Shown here: one piece after another, positions 7,569 through 15,578 of the stretch
Layout of the letters: each line of letters begins with the position of its first letter
Numbering within the stretch: the first letter of the stretch is position 1
From: an uncultured bacterium
Lineage (GTDB): Bacteria; Verrucomicrobiota; Lentisphaeria; Victivallales; UBA1829
Length of the DNA: 64,000 nucleotides
Direction of reading: 5' to 3'
NCBI GenBank assembly: GCA_902774245.1
Contig: CACYHQ010000007.1
Location: 110,041-174,040 of the forward strand
Program-made: the position numbers and the translations under genes
The notes under the pieces: generated by a model
What the model was told of the DNA's origin: nothing
Database searches by the model: none
Seen by the model: only the letters and a program-made list of their open reading frames with translations

Positions 7569-8372
7569 TCAGTCGCCGGGCTGCAGCGCGGCATTCCTGA
7601 AAACGGCAAACGTGATGCCGTCGACCGTATCGACGTGAATCCGCCGGTACCCTTTTGAACCAGTTTCGTCCCGGTCGTTTTCTCCAAAAACAATGGAATC
7701 CGGGATGTCGCCATCCTGAATCTTTTCCCCGAAGAATGCCGCAGGGAGGACAATGTAATCCGGCAGGATATCCGATTTTTGGAGAAAAGCCGCGTAGTTC
7801 TGGCCTCCGGCGAAGAAGCCGAGGCGCGGCCATTCGGTGCAGGTTTCGACGAGGGGGCGTTTCCCGGACTGATACTCATCGCATTTCATGATCCGCAGGC
7901 GGGGCTCCTGTGATGCCGGGAGCTTGTTCCAGTCGGAACGGATCCATTCCGCCGCGACAAAATGGAAGTTGCGTTCCCTGCCTTTCTCGGATGTGTGGAA
8001 GAATTCCGTGAAGAGCGGAGAGTATAACTTATAGAAGAATGCCGCGCAGAGGAGGACAACGAGAAAAACAGCGACAGTTTTCCCGAACTTGGATTTCGAG
8101 AGGATGCGCCATAGATCGCGGAATCCGAGCGCCGTATACGGCAGGTAAAGCGGGACGCCGATGAAAAGATAGCGCCTGGATGTCGTGAGGAGACCGTAGA
8201 AGAGGCAGACTTGAAACGCCGCGAGAAATTCGAACACGAGGAAGGTCAGGATCACAAGCGTGTCGAATCCGGTCCACTGGCGGCGGCGGATGCGTCCGAT
8301 GATCCCGATCACGGCGAAAAAGAAGAAGAACGGGAAAATGCCGCCCCAGATCGTGTGCAGGAATTCACTCAT
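7569..8372 (-). CDS. membrane protein, apparent C-terminal half of a GT-C-type glycosyltransferase
   Basis: A 267-residue protein with four hydrophobic helices in the first 130 residues (including GGIFPFFFFFAVIGIIGRI and VFLVVLLCAAFFYKLY), then a soluble domain of about 135 residues. The topology is what follows the first helices of PMT/ArnT-like (GT-C) enzymes: several helices, then a non-cytoplasmic C-terminal domain. Its ATG lies inside the end of the upstream gene (8-base overlap), which itself ends after about nine helices. The two may be one enzyme split by a frameshift, or two coupled subunits. I chose the ATG at 8372 because it gives the overlap. It is the last gene of the polysaccharide operon. 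Confidence 0.7.
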   Translation of the reverse strand: MSEFLHTIWGGIFPFFFFFAVIGIIGRIRRRQWTGFDTLVILTFLVFEFLAAFQVCLFYGLLTTSRRYLFIGVPLYLPYTALGFRDLWRILSKSKFGKTVAVFLVVLLCAAFFYKLYSPLFTEFFHTSEKGRERNFHFVAAEWIRSDWNKLPASQEPRLRIMKCDEYQSGKRPLVETCTEWPRLGFFAGGQNYAAFLQKSDILPDYIVLPAAFFGEKIQDGDIPDSIVFGENDRDETGSKGYRRIHVDTVDGITFAVFRNAALQPGD

Positions 8373-9984
8373 GGGCGGCCTCCGCGGTCGGCATGACAAT
8401 GTCAAGCTGCATGACGGGATCGGGATGAACGAGGCATTTCAGAGGCGGGAGCTTCTGCGAAACGAGGTTGAAGATCGTCGCGTGGCGCGTATCCAGGACC
8501 GGATATCCTATCATGCGCCTGTTGCAGCAGAGCTGGGGGACGATGAGGATAAAGATCGCAAAGCCGGTCAGGATGCTCCGGAACGGGATGCGGAACCGGA
8601 TGCAGTCCCAGACAAAAAGCCCGGCGAACAGAAACGCGGCAAACAGGACCATATCGCCCCGGCTCAGGAGGATGACCGTCTCCCCGAATGCAAACCAGCA
8701 CCACGGGGCGAATCTGCGCGGATTCTGCGAAAGGAGCACGGCGGCATAAATACAGAGCAGAAGCCCGAAGATTGTGCCGGATTCGCGGCTTCCGTAGTAG
8801 CCGAAACGAAGAAGATACGGGCAGACGATGAAGAGCAGCGAGGCGCAGACTGCGATCGGACGTCCAAAGAGGCGGCGCGCCGCGGCATAGAGCGGGAAAA
8901 TGGATAGGGAGAGGAAAAGCGAGGAGGCGAGTTTGCATGCGAGGAATCCGCCGCAATGGAAAATGGATGCGATCAGCCCTGCGGAAACGGTGAGGAGCGG
9001 CGTGATGCGCGGATGAAACGCGAAAAGCCAGTCATGCCGGGCGAATGCCTCGGCCATGGGGGCGTAGCGCATTGCGACGTCCGGGAGGGGGTAATCTTCA
9101 AGGATGATGCAGGGAGCGAGCAGGAGCCAGAGCAGAAGGAAGAGCAGGGCGGGCAGAACGAGGTCGCGGAAGCGAGCCGAACAATACCCCATGGCTTTGA
9201 TTGCGAGGGGGAGGATGACGCCTGCCGGGATGTTCTTCCGCGCGGCCTCGACGGAGGAGTTTTTGAATGTCCGCAGAAGGTCGGGATTCTGTCGGTGGAA
9301 ACTGCCGATCTGCCATCCGCGCCGGAACAGCTCGGAGGGTGCGTTGGAGTGTTCGTGGATAGCGATCGCCTCGGCGCAATAGCCGATGGAACCGCCGTTT
9401 TCAAGGATGTGCGCCGCAAGGAGCGTGTCTTCACCGAAATCTGTTTTCGGGAAATTTCCGAACCGGATCAGATCCTGAATCTTCCAAGCGGCGAATGCGT
9501 TGGAGAAGAATGCCGCCATGAGGCCGTCGCGCGGGATGTCGGCGGCGGATTTGACGTGCGAAATGTTCGGGTAACAGCGTTCCCTCTGCCATGCGTTGAG
9601 CGTCTTTTCGTGGAGACTGATCTGCTTGCCGCAGCAGGCGGATATCTCCGGGTGTTTCCAAAGGAAATCCGTGAGTTTTTTGAGCGTACCGGGTTCCGAG
9701 AGGACGACGTCCTGCGAGAGGAAGATGACCGTGTCGAATCCCTTTGAGGCGAGATAGCGGACGATGCGTGCGCGGGTCGTGCCGTGGTTGAAGTTCCGGC
9801 GGTCGTGTCGGAGGCATTTCCAGCCGTGCGCGGTGGCGAGTTCGACCGTCTGGTCGGAGGAATCGCTGTCGACGATCAGCTTCAGGTCGATTTGGAGTTG
9901 CTGTTCCGCGATGGCGCGAAGCAGTTCGTACCAGAAGCCGCGCTTCACGGCGTTGAGCGTGGGGACTACGACCGCCGTTTTCAT
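8365..9984 (-). CDS. GT2 glycosyltransferase fused to a polytopic GT-C-like membrane domain
   Basis: A 539-residue protein. Residues 1-245 are a family 2 glycosyltransferase of the rhamnosyltransferase type: VVVPTLNAVKRGFW, LIVDSDSSDQTVEL, RNFNHGTTRARIVRYL and IFLSQDVVL, the nucleotide-sugar site being near SQD. From about 255 the protein becomes strongly hydrophobic, with roughly nine helices resembling the N-terminal half of ArnT/PMT-type lipid-linked-sugar transferases. The gene ends abruptly after a cytosolic-looking stretch, and the next gene seems to continue the membrane domain. The start ATG at 9984 overlaps the preceding stop (ATGA). It probably transfers a sugar to a lipid-linked glycan at the inner membrane; donor and acceptor are unknown. 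Confidence 0.75.
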   Translation of the reverse strand: MKTAVVVPTLNAVKRGFWYELLRAIAEQQLQIDLKLIVDSDSSDQTVELATAHGWKCLRHDRRNFNHGTTRARIVRYLASKGFDTVIFLSQDVVLSEPGTLKKLTDFLWKHPEISACCGKQISLHEKTLNAWQRERCYPNISHVKSAADIPRDGLMAAFFSNAFAAWKIQDLIRFGNFPKTDFGEDTLLAAHILENGGSIGYCAEAIAIHEHSNAPSELFRRGWQIGSFHRQNPDLLRTFKNSSVEAARKNIPAGVILPLAIKAMGYCSARFRDLVLPALLFLLLWLLLAPCIILEDYPLPDVAMRYAPMAEAFARHDWLFAFHPRITPLLTVSAGLIASIFHCGGFLACKLASSLFLSLSIFPLYAAARRLFGRPIAVCASLLFIVCPYLLRFGYYGSRESGTIFGLLLCIYAAVLLSQNPRRFAPWCWFAFGETVILLSRGDMVLFAAFLFAGLFVWDCIRFRIPFRSILTGFAIFILIVPQLCCNRRMIGYPVLDTRHATIFNLVSQKLPPLKCLVHPDPVMQLDIVMPTAEAAHE

Positions 9985-10904
9985 GCCGCCCACCAGAGAC
10001 CGAGGGTGCGGAGCCAGTCATTTTTCCTGAAACCGTGTCGCCAAATCGTGCCGAGGCGTTTGAAGTAGGCGGACTCGGTCTGGCAGCGGCTCCAGTCTTC
10101 CAGTATGCGGATCTGGTCCGCGGAAAGATTCGCGCGGAAATGATTCAGAAACGCGCCCGCCTGACGCTGGGTCAGCCGGACTCTCTCATGGAGGCGTCGG
10201 CGCAGGAAGAAATGCCTTAGAAGTCCTTTGCGCGGGACTGCGCCGTAGACATTGTCCTTATGCTGGCGGTAGTCGACCAGGCTCTCCGGGAGGAAAATGA
10301 TCGTCCCGAATGCCGCAGCCGTGAGCGAGAGATACCAGTCGTGGCAGATCGCCTCCCTCGGAATCCGGGCAAGCGAGGCAAGCGCACGGTTGAAAATCGT
10401 CGTGCATCCTGTGACGTTGTTCTGAATCATGAGGTCCGCGAGCGATGCCCGGGCCGGATTCAGGCATTGGTATCGGATCATGGACGGCGCGATCTGCTTC
10501 AGGTGTTCGTCCACGACACGCAGGTCGGAATGAACAAGGACCGGAGTCCCGGACGGACGGGCGGATTCGGCATTCATTATTTCCTGAACGCTCCGTGCGA
10601 TCTTATCCGGGTGCCAGACGTCGTCCTGATCCGCGAACATGAAATACGGCGTGCCTGTTTCCGTCGCGGCATCCAGAAGACGCTGGTACGAGGCGATGAC
10701 GTTGCAGTGCGTCTGGTCCGGCAGGACGACGGCGGAAGGGAAACCGGAAACGAGCGACAGGATCGCGGGCGAGGGGGAGCCATCGAAACGGCACACCAGT
10801 ACAAAATCCCTGAAGGACTGATTCGTGAGCGAATCCAGAAAGTCCTTCAGGAATATGGAGTCTCCGTGAACGGAGAGGAGAACGCTGACCTGCGCCTTGC
10901 TCAT
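9981..10904 (-). CDS. GT2-family glycosyltransferase
   Basis: A 307-residue family 2 glycosyltransferase with a GT-A fold. The N-terminal half has SVLLSVHGDSIFLKDFLDSL and the metal-binding acidic motif DQDD (92-95) in PYFMFADQDDVWHPDK. Further on are LVHSDLRVVDE, a product-strand segment (NNVTGCTTIFNRAL) and CHDWYLSLTAA, all characteristic of WcaA/RfbF-like enzymes adding deoxysugars to O-antigens. No membrane helices. The gene shares an ATGA with the next and starts 12 bases after the methyltransferase stop. Substrate is unknown; a rhamnosyl or galactosyl transfer would suit the operon. Confidence 0.85.
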   Translation of the reverse strand: MSKAQVSVLLSVHGDSIFLKDFLDSLTNQSFRDFVLVCRFDGSPSPAILSLVSGFPSAVVLPDQTHCNVIASYQRLLDAATETGTPYFMFADQDDVWHPDKIARSVQEIMNAESARPSGTPVLVHSDLRVVDEHLKQIAPSMIRYQCLNPARASLADLMIQNNVTGCTTIFNRALASLARIPREAICHDWYLSLTAAAFGTIIFLPESLVDYRQHKDNVYGAVPRKGLLRHFFLRRRLHERVRLTQRQAGAFLNHFRANLSADQIRILEDWSRCQTESAYFKRLGTIWRHGFRKNDWLRTLGLWWAA

Positions 10905-10916
10905 GAGGAGGCAGTG

Positions 10917-12239
10917 TTATTCCTTAGGCTCGGAATCGGTTTCCGAGGCGGGAGTTTCGGCTGCATTTTCCTCCGTTGCGGCAGTTTCCGCGGGCGCTTC
11001 GGCGGCTTCGGCGGCTTCGGCGGCTTCGGCGGCTTCGGCGGCTTCGGCGGCTTCGGCGGCAGGGCGGTTCACTCCTGCGCCGAGGTCCTGTCCGTCTTGC
11101 TCTTCACCTTCCTCCTTGCCCACGGAAGAACCCGGATCGAACGCCTGAGCCGGTGCGAACGGCTTCGGGGGCAGGGGCTGACGGCCTTCCTGCGCACCAT
11201 TGTGGAGGTAATGCCAAAGCGGGTTCAGACCTGCCTGACGCACGTCGGGGTTGGTGTCCAGGTAATACTTTGAGTCGAAGCGTTCGGAGGGGTTGAATCC
11301 GTGGTATGCGCCCCAGAAATAATAGTGCTTGAGGGGGTTCAGGCCGCTGATGCGGACCGTCGGATACGTGGTGAGGTACCACACGGGATCGAACCAGCCG
11401 GACTTCGTGATCTGGGACATCTGGAGCCTGAAATCGTAGATGTTTACACTGGATTCGTCCTGCGGCGGTTGTACAGGGACCTTCTTGCCGAGGATATGGA
11501 TCTGATCCCAGTCTGTACATTTCTCGAGGACGATGTCGAATTCGTTGTCGAGATCGGGCTCGTAGTGGCAGTCCAGAACCGAGAACGGGAAGTAGCGCAT
11601 ACGGATCAGGGGACGGATGATCTTGTCCAGGAAGTTTTCATAATTAAAAACGTGATGATGATGCACGAAATTGTAGCGCTGCGCCTCAATGTCGCTCCAG
11701 TAGATGTTCAGATGATCTCTGTCCTGGTGGTAGATCAGGGCGTCGAGGATGTGTTCCGCGGCGTCCACGCTGCCGTTGTTTTCGTAGTCGACGACGAGGT
11801 GTCCGGCGGAGGTCTCGGGACGGTCGACGTCGAACGTGAAACGGCGGTCGGGGATGGCGAGGAAGAATTTGCCGTTGTCGTTGAGGCTCTCATAGACGGC
11901 TTTGAAGAAGCCGATAAAGTCCGGGATATGCTCAATGACGTGGTTCGCGATGAAATAATCGAACTTGATGTCGCCGAGGACTTCGGAAAGCGAGCGCGTC
12001 TTGGCGACGAAGTCGACGTCGACGAAGGTTCTGCCGGGGTAGAACTCCTGGAAATGCTCGATCAGGGTTTCCTTCGGGAAGATGTCGTAGTACTTGACAT
12101 TGGACTCTTCCTTAGTGAGCAGCGGGGAGCAAAGCGCGCCGATTTCAAGACCGGAAAGTTCCGCATAGTTGGGAACATTCTTCATGAAGATCCTTCTGCG
12201 TACGATGTCACGCTTTTTGTCTTTTTCGATGTCGCTCAT
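10917..12239 (-). CDS. SAM-dependent methyltransferase with C-terminal short repeats and an Ala/Glu-rich tail
   Basis: A 440-residue protein. Residues 25-240 are a class I methyltransferase: motif I LEIGALCSPLL (31-41), an acidic strand end VDVDF, and FIANHVIEHIPDF (97-109), the NHVxEH form common in glycan-associated methyltransferases. Residues 283-319 and 321-355 are two copies of a roughly 35-residue repeat, FDxxxYLxxxPxVxxxGLNPLxHYxxxGAxxGxxP, a module also seen attached to bacterial glycosyltransferases and rhamnan-synthesis proteins. The tail (360-440) is disordered and contains seven Ala-Glu-Ala units encoded by a perfect 9-bp tandem repeat. It probably methylates or caps the growing surface glycan; that is inference from the operon. 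Confidence 0.8.
   Translation of the reverse strand: MSDIEKDKKRDIVRRRIFMKNVPNYAELSGLEIGALCSPLLTKEESNVKYYDIFPKETLIEHFQEFYPGRTFVDVDFVAKTRSLSEVLGDIKFDYFIANHVIEHIPDFIGFFKAVYESLNDNGKFFLAIPDRRFTFDVDRPETSAGHLVVDYENNGSVDAAEHILDALIYHQDRDHLNIYWSDIEAQRYNFVHHHHVFNYENFLDKIIRPLIRMRYFPFSVLDCHYEPDLDNEFDIVLEKCTDWDQIHILGKKVPVQPPQDESSVNIYDFRLQMSQITKSGWFDPVWYLTTYPTVRISGLNPLKHYYFWGAYHGFNPSERFDSKYYLDTNPDVRQAGLNPLWHYLHNGAQEGRQPLPPKPFAPAQAFDPGSSVGKEEGEEQDGQDLGAGVNRPAAEAAEAAEAAEAAEAAEAAEAPAETAATEENAAETPASETDSEPKE
10997..11059. repeat. seven perfect 9-bp tandem repeats (CTTCGGCGG) inside the methyltransferase gene
   Basis: Seven exact, uninterrupted copies of CTTCGGCGG. Read on the minus strand they encode Ala-Glu-Ala units in the disordered tail. 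The unit is a multiple of three, so copy-number change would alter tail length without breaking the frame. Confidence 0.95.
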
Positions 12240-12242
12240 GTT

Positions 12243-15200
12243 TCACCTCGTTTTGGCTGTTATTTTGATAAAATTAGTTGGATACTGGTACAGACGCGAG
12301 ATCAGATGAACTGTCTCGTTGATTTCAGGCTGCTTCAGATAGTAGCAGATGTTTTTCTTCAGGAACGGGAATCCGAGGACGAGGAAGTCCTGCGGCCTGC
12401 AGTAGATGGCGTTGAATTCCGGCGTGATCTTGTCGACTTCCTGAAGGCGGCCGGACGCGCGGAGATAAATGTCGGACTTGAACCCGGCCTTTTCCAGTTT
12501 GTTGCTGAGGCGCGTCTCGTAGTTTGCGACGACGGCGGGCAGGGAAGTCTCGTCCTTGACGTTCCGCCAGAACTCCTTGAACGCCTCCGAGGAGAAGACC
12601 TGCTGACGGAAGACCAGGAAATAGCTCTGGATGTGACGCGGGATGATCCCGTTCGGGAGCCACTTGGCTTCCTCGCGTCTCGGATTGTCGGTTTCGGGGA
12701 ACTCGGTCATGCCCCAGAAGTCGGCGGGATTCGAGCTCATACGTGCGAAGATCTCCTGGAAGGAGTACATCGGACCGTAGACGCTGTTGTTCAGCAGGAC
12801 CAGCTCGTCGTATCCGGTGAGGCGGGTTTCCTCAAGCGCATCGCGCCATGCGCCGAAATCGTAGCCGACGTTTTCGCGCGTGATGACCTTTGACGCGATG
12901 CGGGAGACCTTTTTCATGCTGTCCCGGACCAGGCCGCTGTTGCTCACGAACACGATGTCTGCGCATTTCTTCAGTTCGCCGAGCAGATACATGTCGGCGT
13001 TGGAGACTTTCTGTTCCGCGTCGTAATGGATGAAAATCGCAAGGCGTTTCACGTATTCCGTCTCTTCGCCCGGTTCGGCCTTTTTCTCCGGCGGGACAGG
13101 CGGCGGCACGACGGCGGAAAGCGTGGTGTATCCGGCGCCCTGCGCGACATATTTCCAGATGCGTTCGATGGCGTGCGCCAGCGTGTCGGAGATCTGGTAG
13201 TTTTCCTCCTCGAATTTGCTTTGGTCGACGATTCCCTCGCGGAAGAGCGGTGCAATGGCTTTGGCGCGCGCCCAGAACATCTGGCCGACCGGGAACTCCG
13301 GTCTCGGCGGAAGCGAGGAAGGTAATCCCATGGCCTTGAGGAGCTCCACGCAGCGGTCGAGGTTCTTTTCCCAGTTCATGTAGTCGCGCATGGTCGGGAT
13401 CGGAACGGGGTAGTAGAGTCCGATATGTGGATCGCGGGCGAAACGCCGGAAGATGGCGGCGACGGTCTCCGGGGAGCCGAGCATCTGGTCCAGGAGGTAG
13501 TGGCGCCATTCGTGGCCCCAGTTCACGGTCATGGATTTCTTGGTGTGGAAGTGCCCGATGAAATCGTACTGGTCGATCAACTCGGAGCAGGCCGCGAAGA
13601 ACGGTGCGACGTCGCGGCCGATGTTGCGCGTGACGGTGACCGTGCATTTTTCGCAGTTCGCGACCGGGTTTTCGTCCAGACGTCCCATGATCACGGTGCG
13701 TTTGCGGCGGTTGTCCGTCGTGATAACGCAGTCGAATTTGAACGGGATCTGGTTCAGATAGTGGATGATCTCGCCCATGAGATCGGGGTAGAAGATATGA
13801 ATGTGAAGGAGGACTTTCCCTGGCTGCGCGGCGGTGGCTTCCGCAGGCGCGAGGACTTCATATTCCGGGAGCGGCGGGAGATTGCAGAGCGCGCGGGTCG
13901 TCGTGTTGATGCTGGCGTAGCCGAAGCATTCGTCCGGTTCCAGATAGGTGCCCTCCGCCCATTCGTTCCAGGCGTTGATGAAGATGAAGCGTTCCTTCTC
14001 GATGAAGTTCTTGCGGGTGTATTCCAGGATATTTCTGAGCCAGTAGTGGTAGGAATTGAGGGAGAAATACTGCCAGACGGAGTAGCCTGTCTCGCGGCGG
14101 CAGGAATTGTCCCAGCCGAGCATGGCGCAGCGGTAGAAGGGATACGGGGATTCGTCGGCGAACGTCTTTTTATGGTAAAGATCGGAAATGATTTTCTGAT
14201 AGTTGTAGTAGAAGCCGTCTTCCTTGAAGGCATGGAATCTGGACGGCGGGAACAACTCAAGGTCGGAAACCATGTGCGGCGGGAACTCGACTTCGCGGTC
14301 GACCTCGTCGAGGATTTTGAATTCCTTGCTCTTGATGAACGTGCGGCAGGACCATATCTGAATCTCGCCGACGCCGTTCTTCCTGCACCATGTCCGCCAT
14401 GTGGCAAACGTCTTGTTGGGATCCGGCAGTATCTTCGCGTGATAGATCAGGATCACGGGCTTGCCGTGGCAGCGCAGATAGCGCGGATCGGTGATGTAGC
14501 GTTTGAGGTCCTTGATGAAGTTGACGTCGTTCTCTTCGGAGTAGTTCTGCTGGATCAGGACCGAATTCTGCTGGCCGTCCCAGGTGCGTGTCCAGTTCTC
14601 GTTGGCCCAGCAGAGGCAGAAATTGAATTTGATCTCGGGGTGAGCCATGATGAGTTCGAGCGGTTTTTCCATGAGTTTCTTGCCGTCGAACCAGTAGTAA
14701 TAGAGGCAGAACGCCGAAATGCCGTGCGCCTTGGCGAGCGCGACCTGCTTTTTGATGCTTTCGACGTCGGACAGGTCGTAGTAACCGATGTCCTTGTGGG
14801 GCGTACGCGGTTGATAGTGGACAGGGAAGCGCGGCTTTGCCTTCTTCGTGTTGGTCCATTCCGTGAAGCCTTTGCCCCACCATTCGTCGTTTTCGGGGAA
14901 AGTGTGGAACTGCGGGAGGTAGAACGCGATGGTCTTGACGTCGCGCGGAATCTGCTGAAAGGGTTCGTCGTCCTGATAGCAGGACTGGTAGGTGATCTGG
15001 TCCAGCAGGGAGTCCGGCCCGGATGAACTGACGGCTTCCGCTGCTTTGCTGAAATGCTTCGACGTTTTCGCCGCACCGTTCAGCAAGTAGTAGATGAACA
15101 TGGAGATTTTCGAGGCGGAGCTTCCCTGCGCGACCGTGATGTCGTCGACATAGGACTTGGATTCCTTGATAATCTCTTTGTTGAGTGTCAGATATCCGTA

Positions 15201-15578
15201 GAGGAAATGGAAAAGGCGTGCGATGCCCCATGCGCGCGACGTGCGGATGTCGTGCATCAGCTGCTTGTCGTATTCCACCTGCCAGCGGAGAGCTTCGATT
15301 TCGTTCGTCAGGTTCGCACGCTCGACGTTGTATTTCGCGGCGTCCGAACTGAGGACGTTGACCTGTCGGCGGAGTTCGGCCAGCTGGGTCAGCAGGGTGT
15401 TGATTTCCTTCTGAAGCAGGATCAGATTGCGTTCCAGCCCGGCGCTGTAGTGTTCCACTTCGTGCGCTGAGGTCTGCGGGAACGAAGGAAATCGTTTCGG
15501 TGTGTCTGTTTTCTCCAGCGAATCCGGCAGAATGCCCTGAATGTAGATTCGCAGGAGCTCGTTTTCTCTGTGGCTCAT
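12243..15578 (-). CDS. giant fusion: coiled coil, WbsX glycosyltransferase-like domain, two RgpF-like domains
   Basis: A 1,111-residue cytoplasmic protein. Residues 45-112 form a coiled coil. Residues 214-560 match the WbsX (Glyco_tran_WbsX, GH99-like) family: KTIAFYLPQFHTFPENDEWW, GFTEWTN, CLCWANENWTRTWDG and FIFINAWNEWAEGTYLEP. About 585-840 is a rhamnan-synthesis F (RgpF) domain (LLHIHIFYPDL, RNIGRDVAPFFAA, IGHFHTKKS). About 845-1090 is a second, divergent RgpF-like domain (LAIFIHYDAEQ, VGYDFGAWRDAL, LLNNSVYGPM). Such proteins assemble rhamnose-containing O-antigen or rhamnan chains. I start at the ATG at 15578, which overlaps the wzt stop (ATGA); the open frame further upstream is a wzt shadow. 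It is followed after three bases by the methyltransferase gene. Confidence 0.85.
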   Translation of the reverse strand: MSHRENELLRIYIQGILPDSLEKTDTPKRFPSFPQTSAHEVEHYSAGLERNLILLQKEINTLLTQLAELRRQVNVLSSDAAKYNVERANLTNEIEALRWQVEYDKQLMHDIRTSRAWGIARLFHFLYGYLTLNKEIIKESKSYVDDITVAQGSSASKISMFIYYLLNGAAKTSKHFSKAAEAVSSSGPDSLLDQITYQSCYQDDEPFQQIPRDVKTIAFYLPQFHTFPENDEWWGKGFTEWTNTKKAKPRFPVHYQPRTPHKDIGYYDLSDVESIKKQVALAKAHGISAFCLYYYWFDGKKLMEKPLELIMAHPEIKFNFCLCWANENWTRTWDGQQNSVLIQQNYSEENDVNFIKDLKRYITDPRYLRCHGKPVILIYHAKILPDPNKTFATWRTWCRKNGVGEIQIWSCRTFIKSKEFKILDEVDREVEFPPHMVSDLELFPPSRFHAFKEDGFYYNYQKIISDLYHKKTFADESPYPFYRCAMLGWDNSCRRETGYSVWQYFSLNSYHYWLRNILEYTRKNFIEKERFIFINAWNEWAEGTYLEPDECFGYASINTTTRALCNLPPLPEYEVLAPAEATAAQPGKVLLHIHIFYPDLMGEIIHYLNQIPFKFDCVITTDNRRKRTVIMGRLDENPVANCEKCTVTVTRNIGRDVAPFFAACSELIDQYDFIGHFHTKKSMTVNWGHEWRHYLLDQMLGSPETVAAIFRRFARDPHIGLYYPVPIPTMRDYMNWEKNLDRCVELLKAMGLPSSLPPRPEFPVGQMFWARAKAIAPLFREGIVDQSKFEEENYQISDTLAHAIERIWKYVAQGAGYTTLSAVVPPPVPPEKKAEPGEETEYVKRLAIFIHYDAEQKVSNADMYLLGELKKCADIVFVSNSGLVRDSMKKVSRIASKVITRENVGYDFGAWRDALEETRLTGYDELVLLNNSVYGPMYSFQEIFARMSSNPADFWGMTEFPETDNPRREEAKWLPNGIIPRHIQSYFLVFRQQVFSSEAFKEFWRNVKDETSLPAVVANYETRLSNKLEKAGFKSDIYLRASGRLQEVDKITPEFNAIYCRPQDFLVLGFPFLKKNICYYLKQPEINETVHLISRLYQYPTNFIKITAKTR

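Noticed and set aside
10997..11059. CRISPR-like array
   Set aside because: Units are contiguous 9-mers without spacers inside a coding region; it is a tandem repeat.
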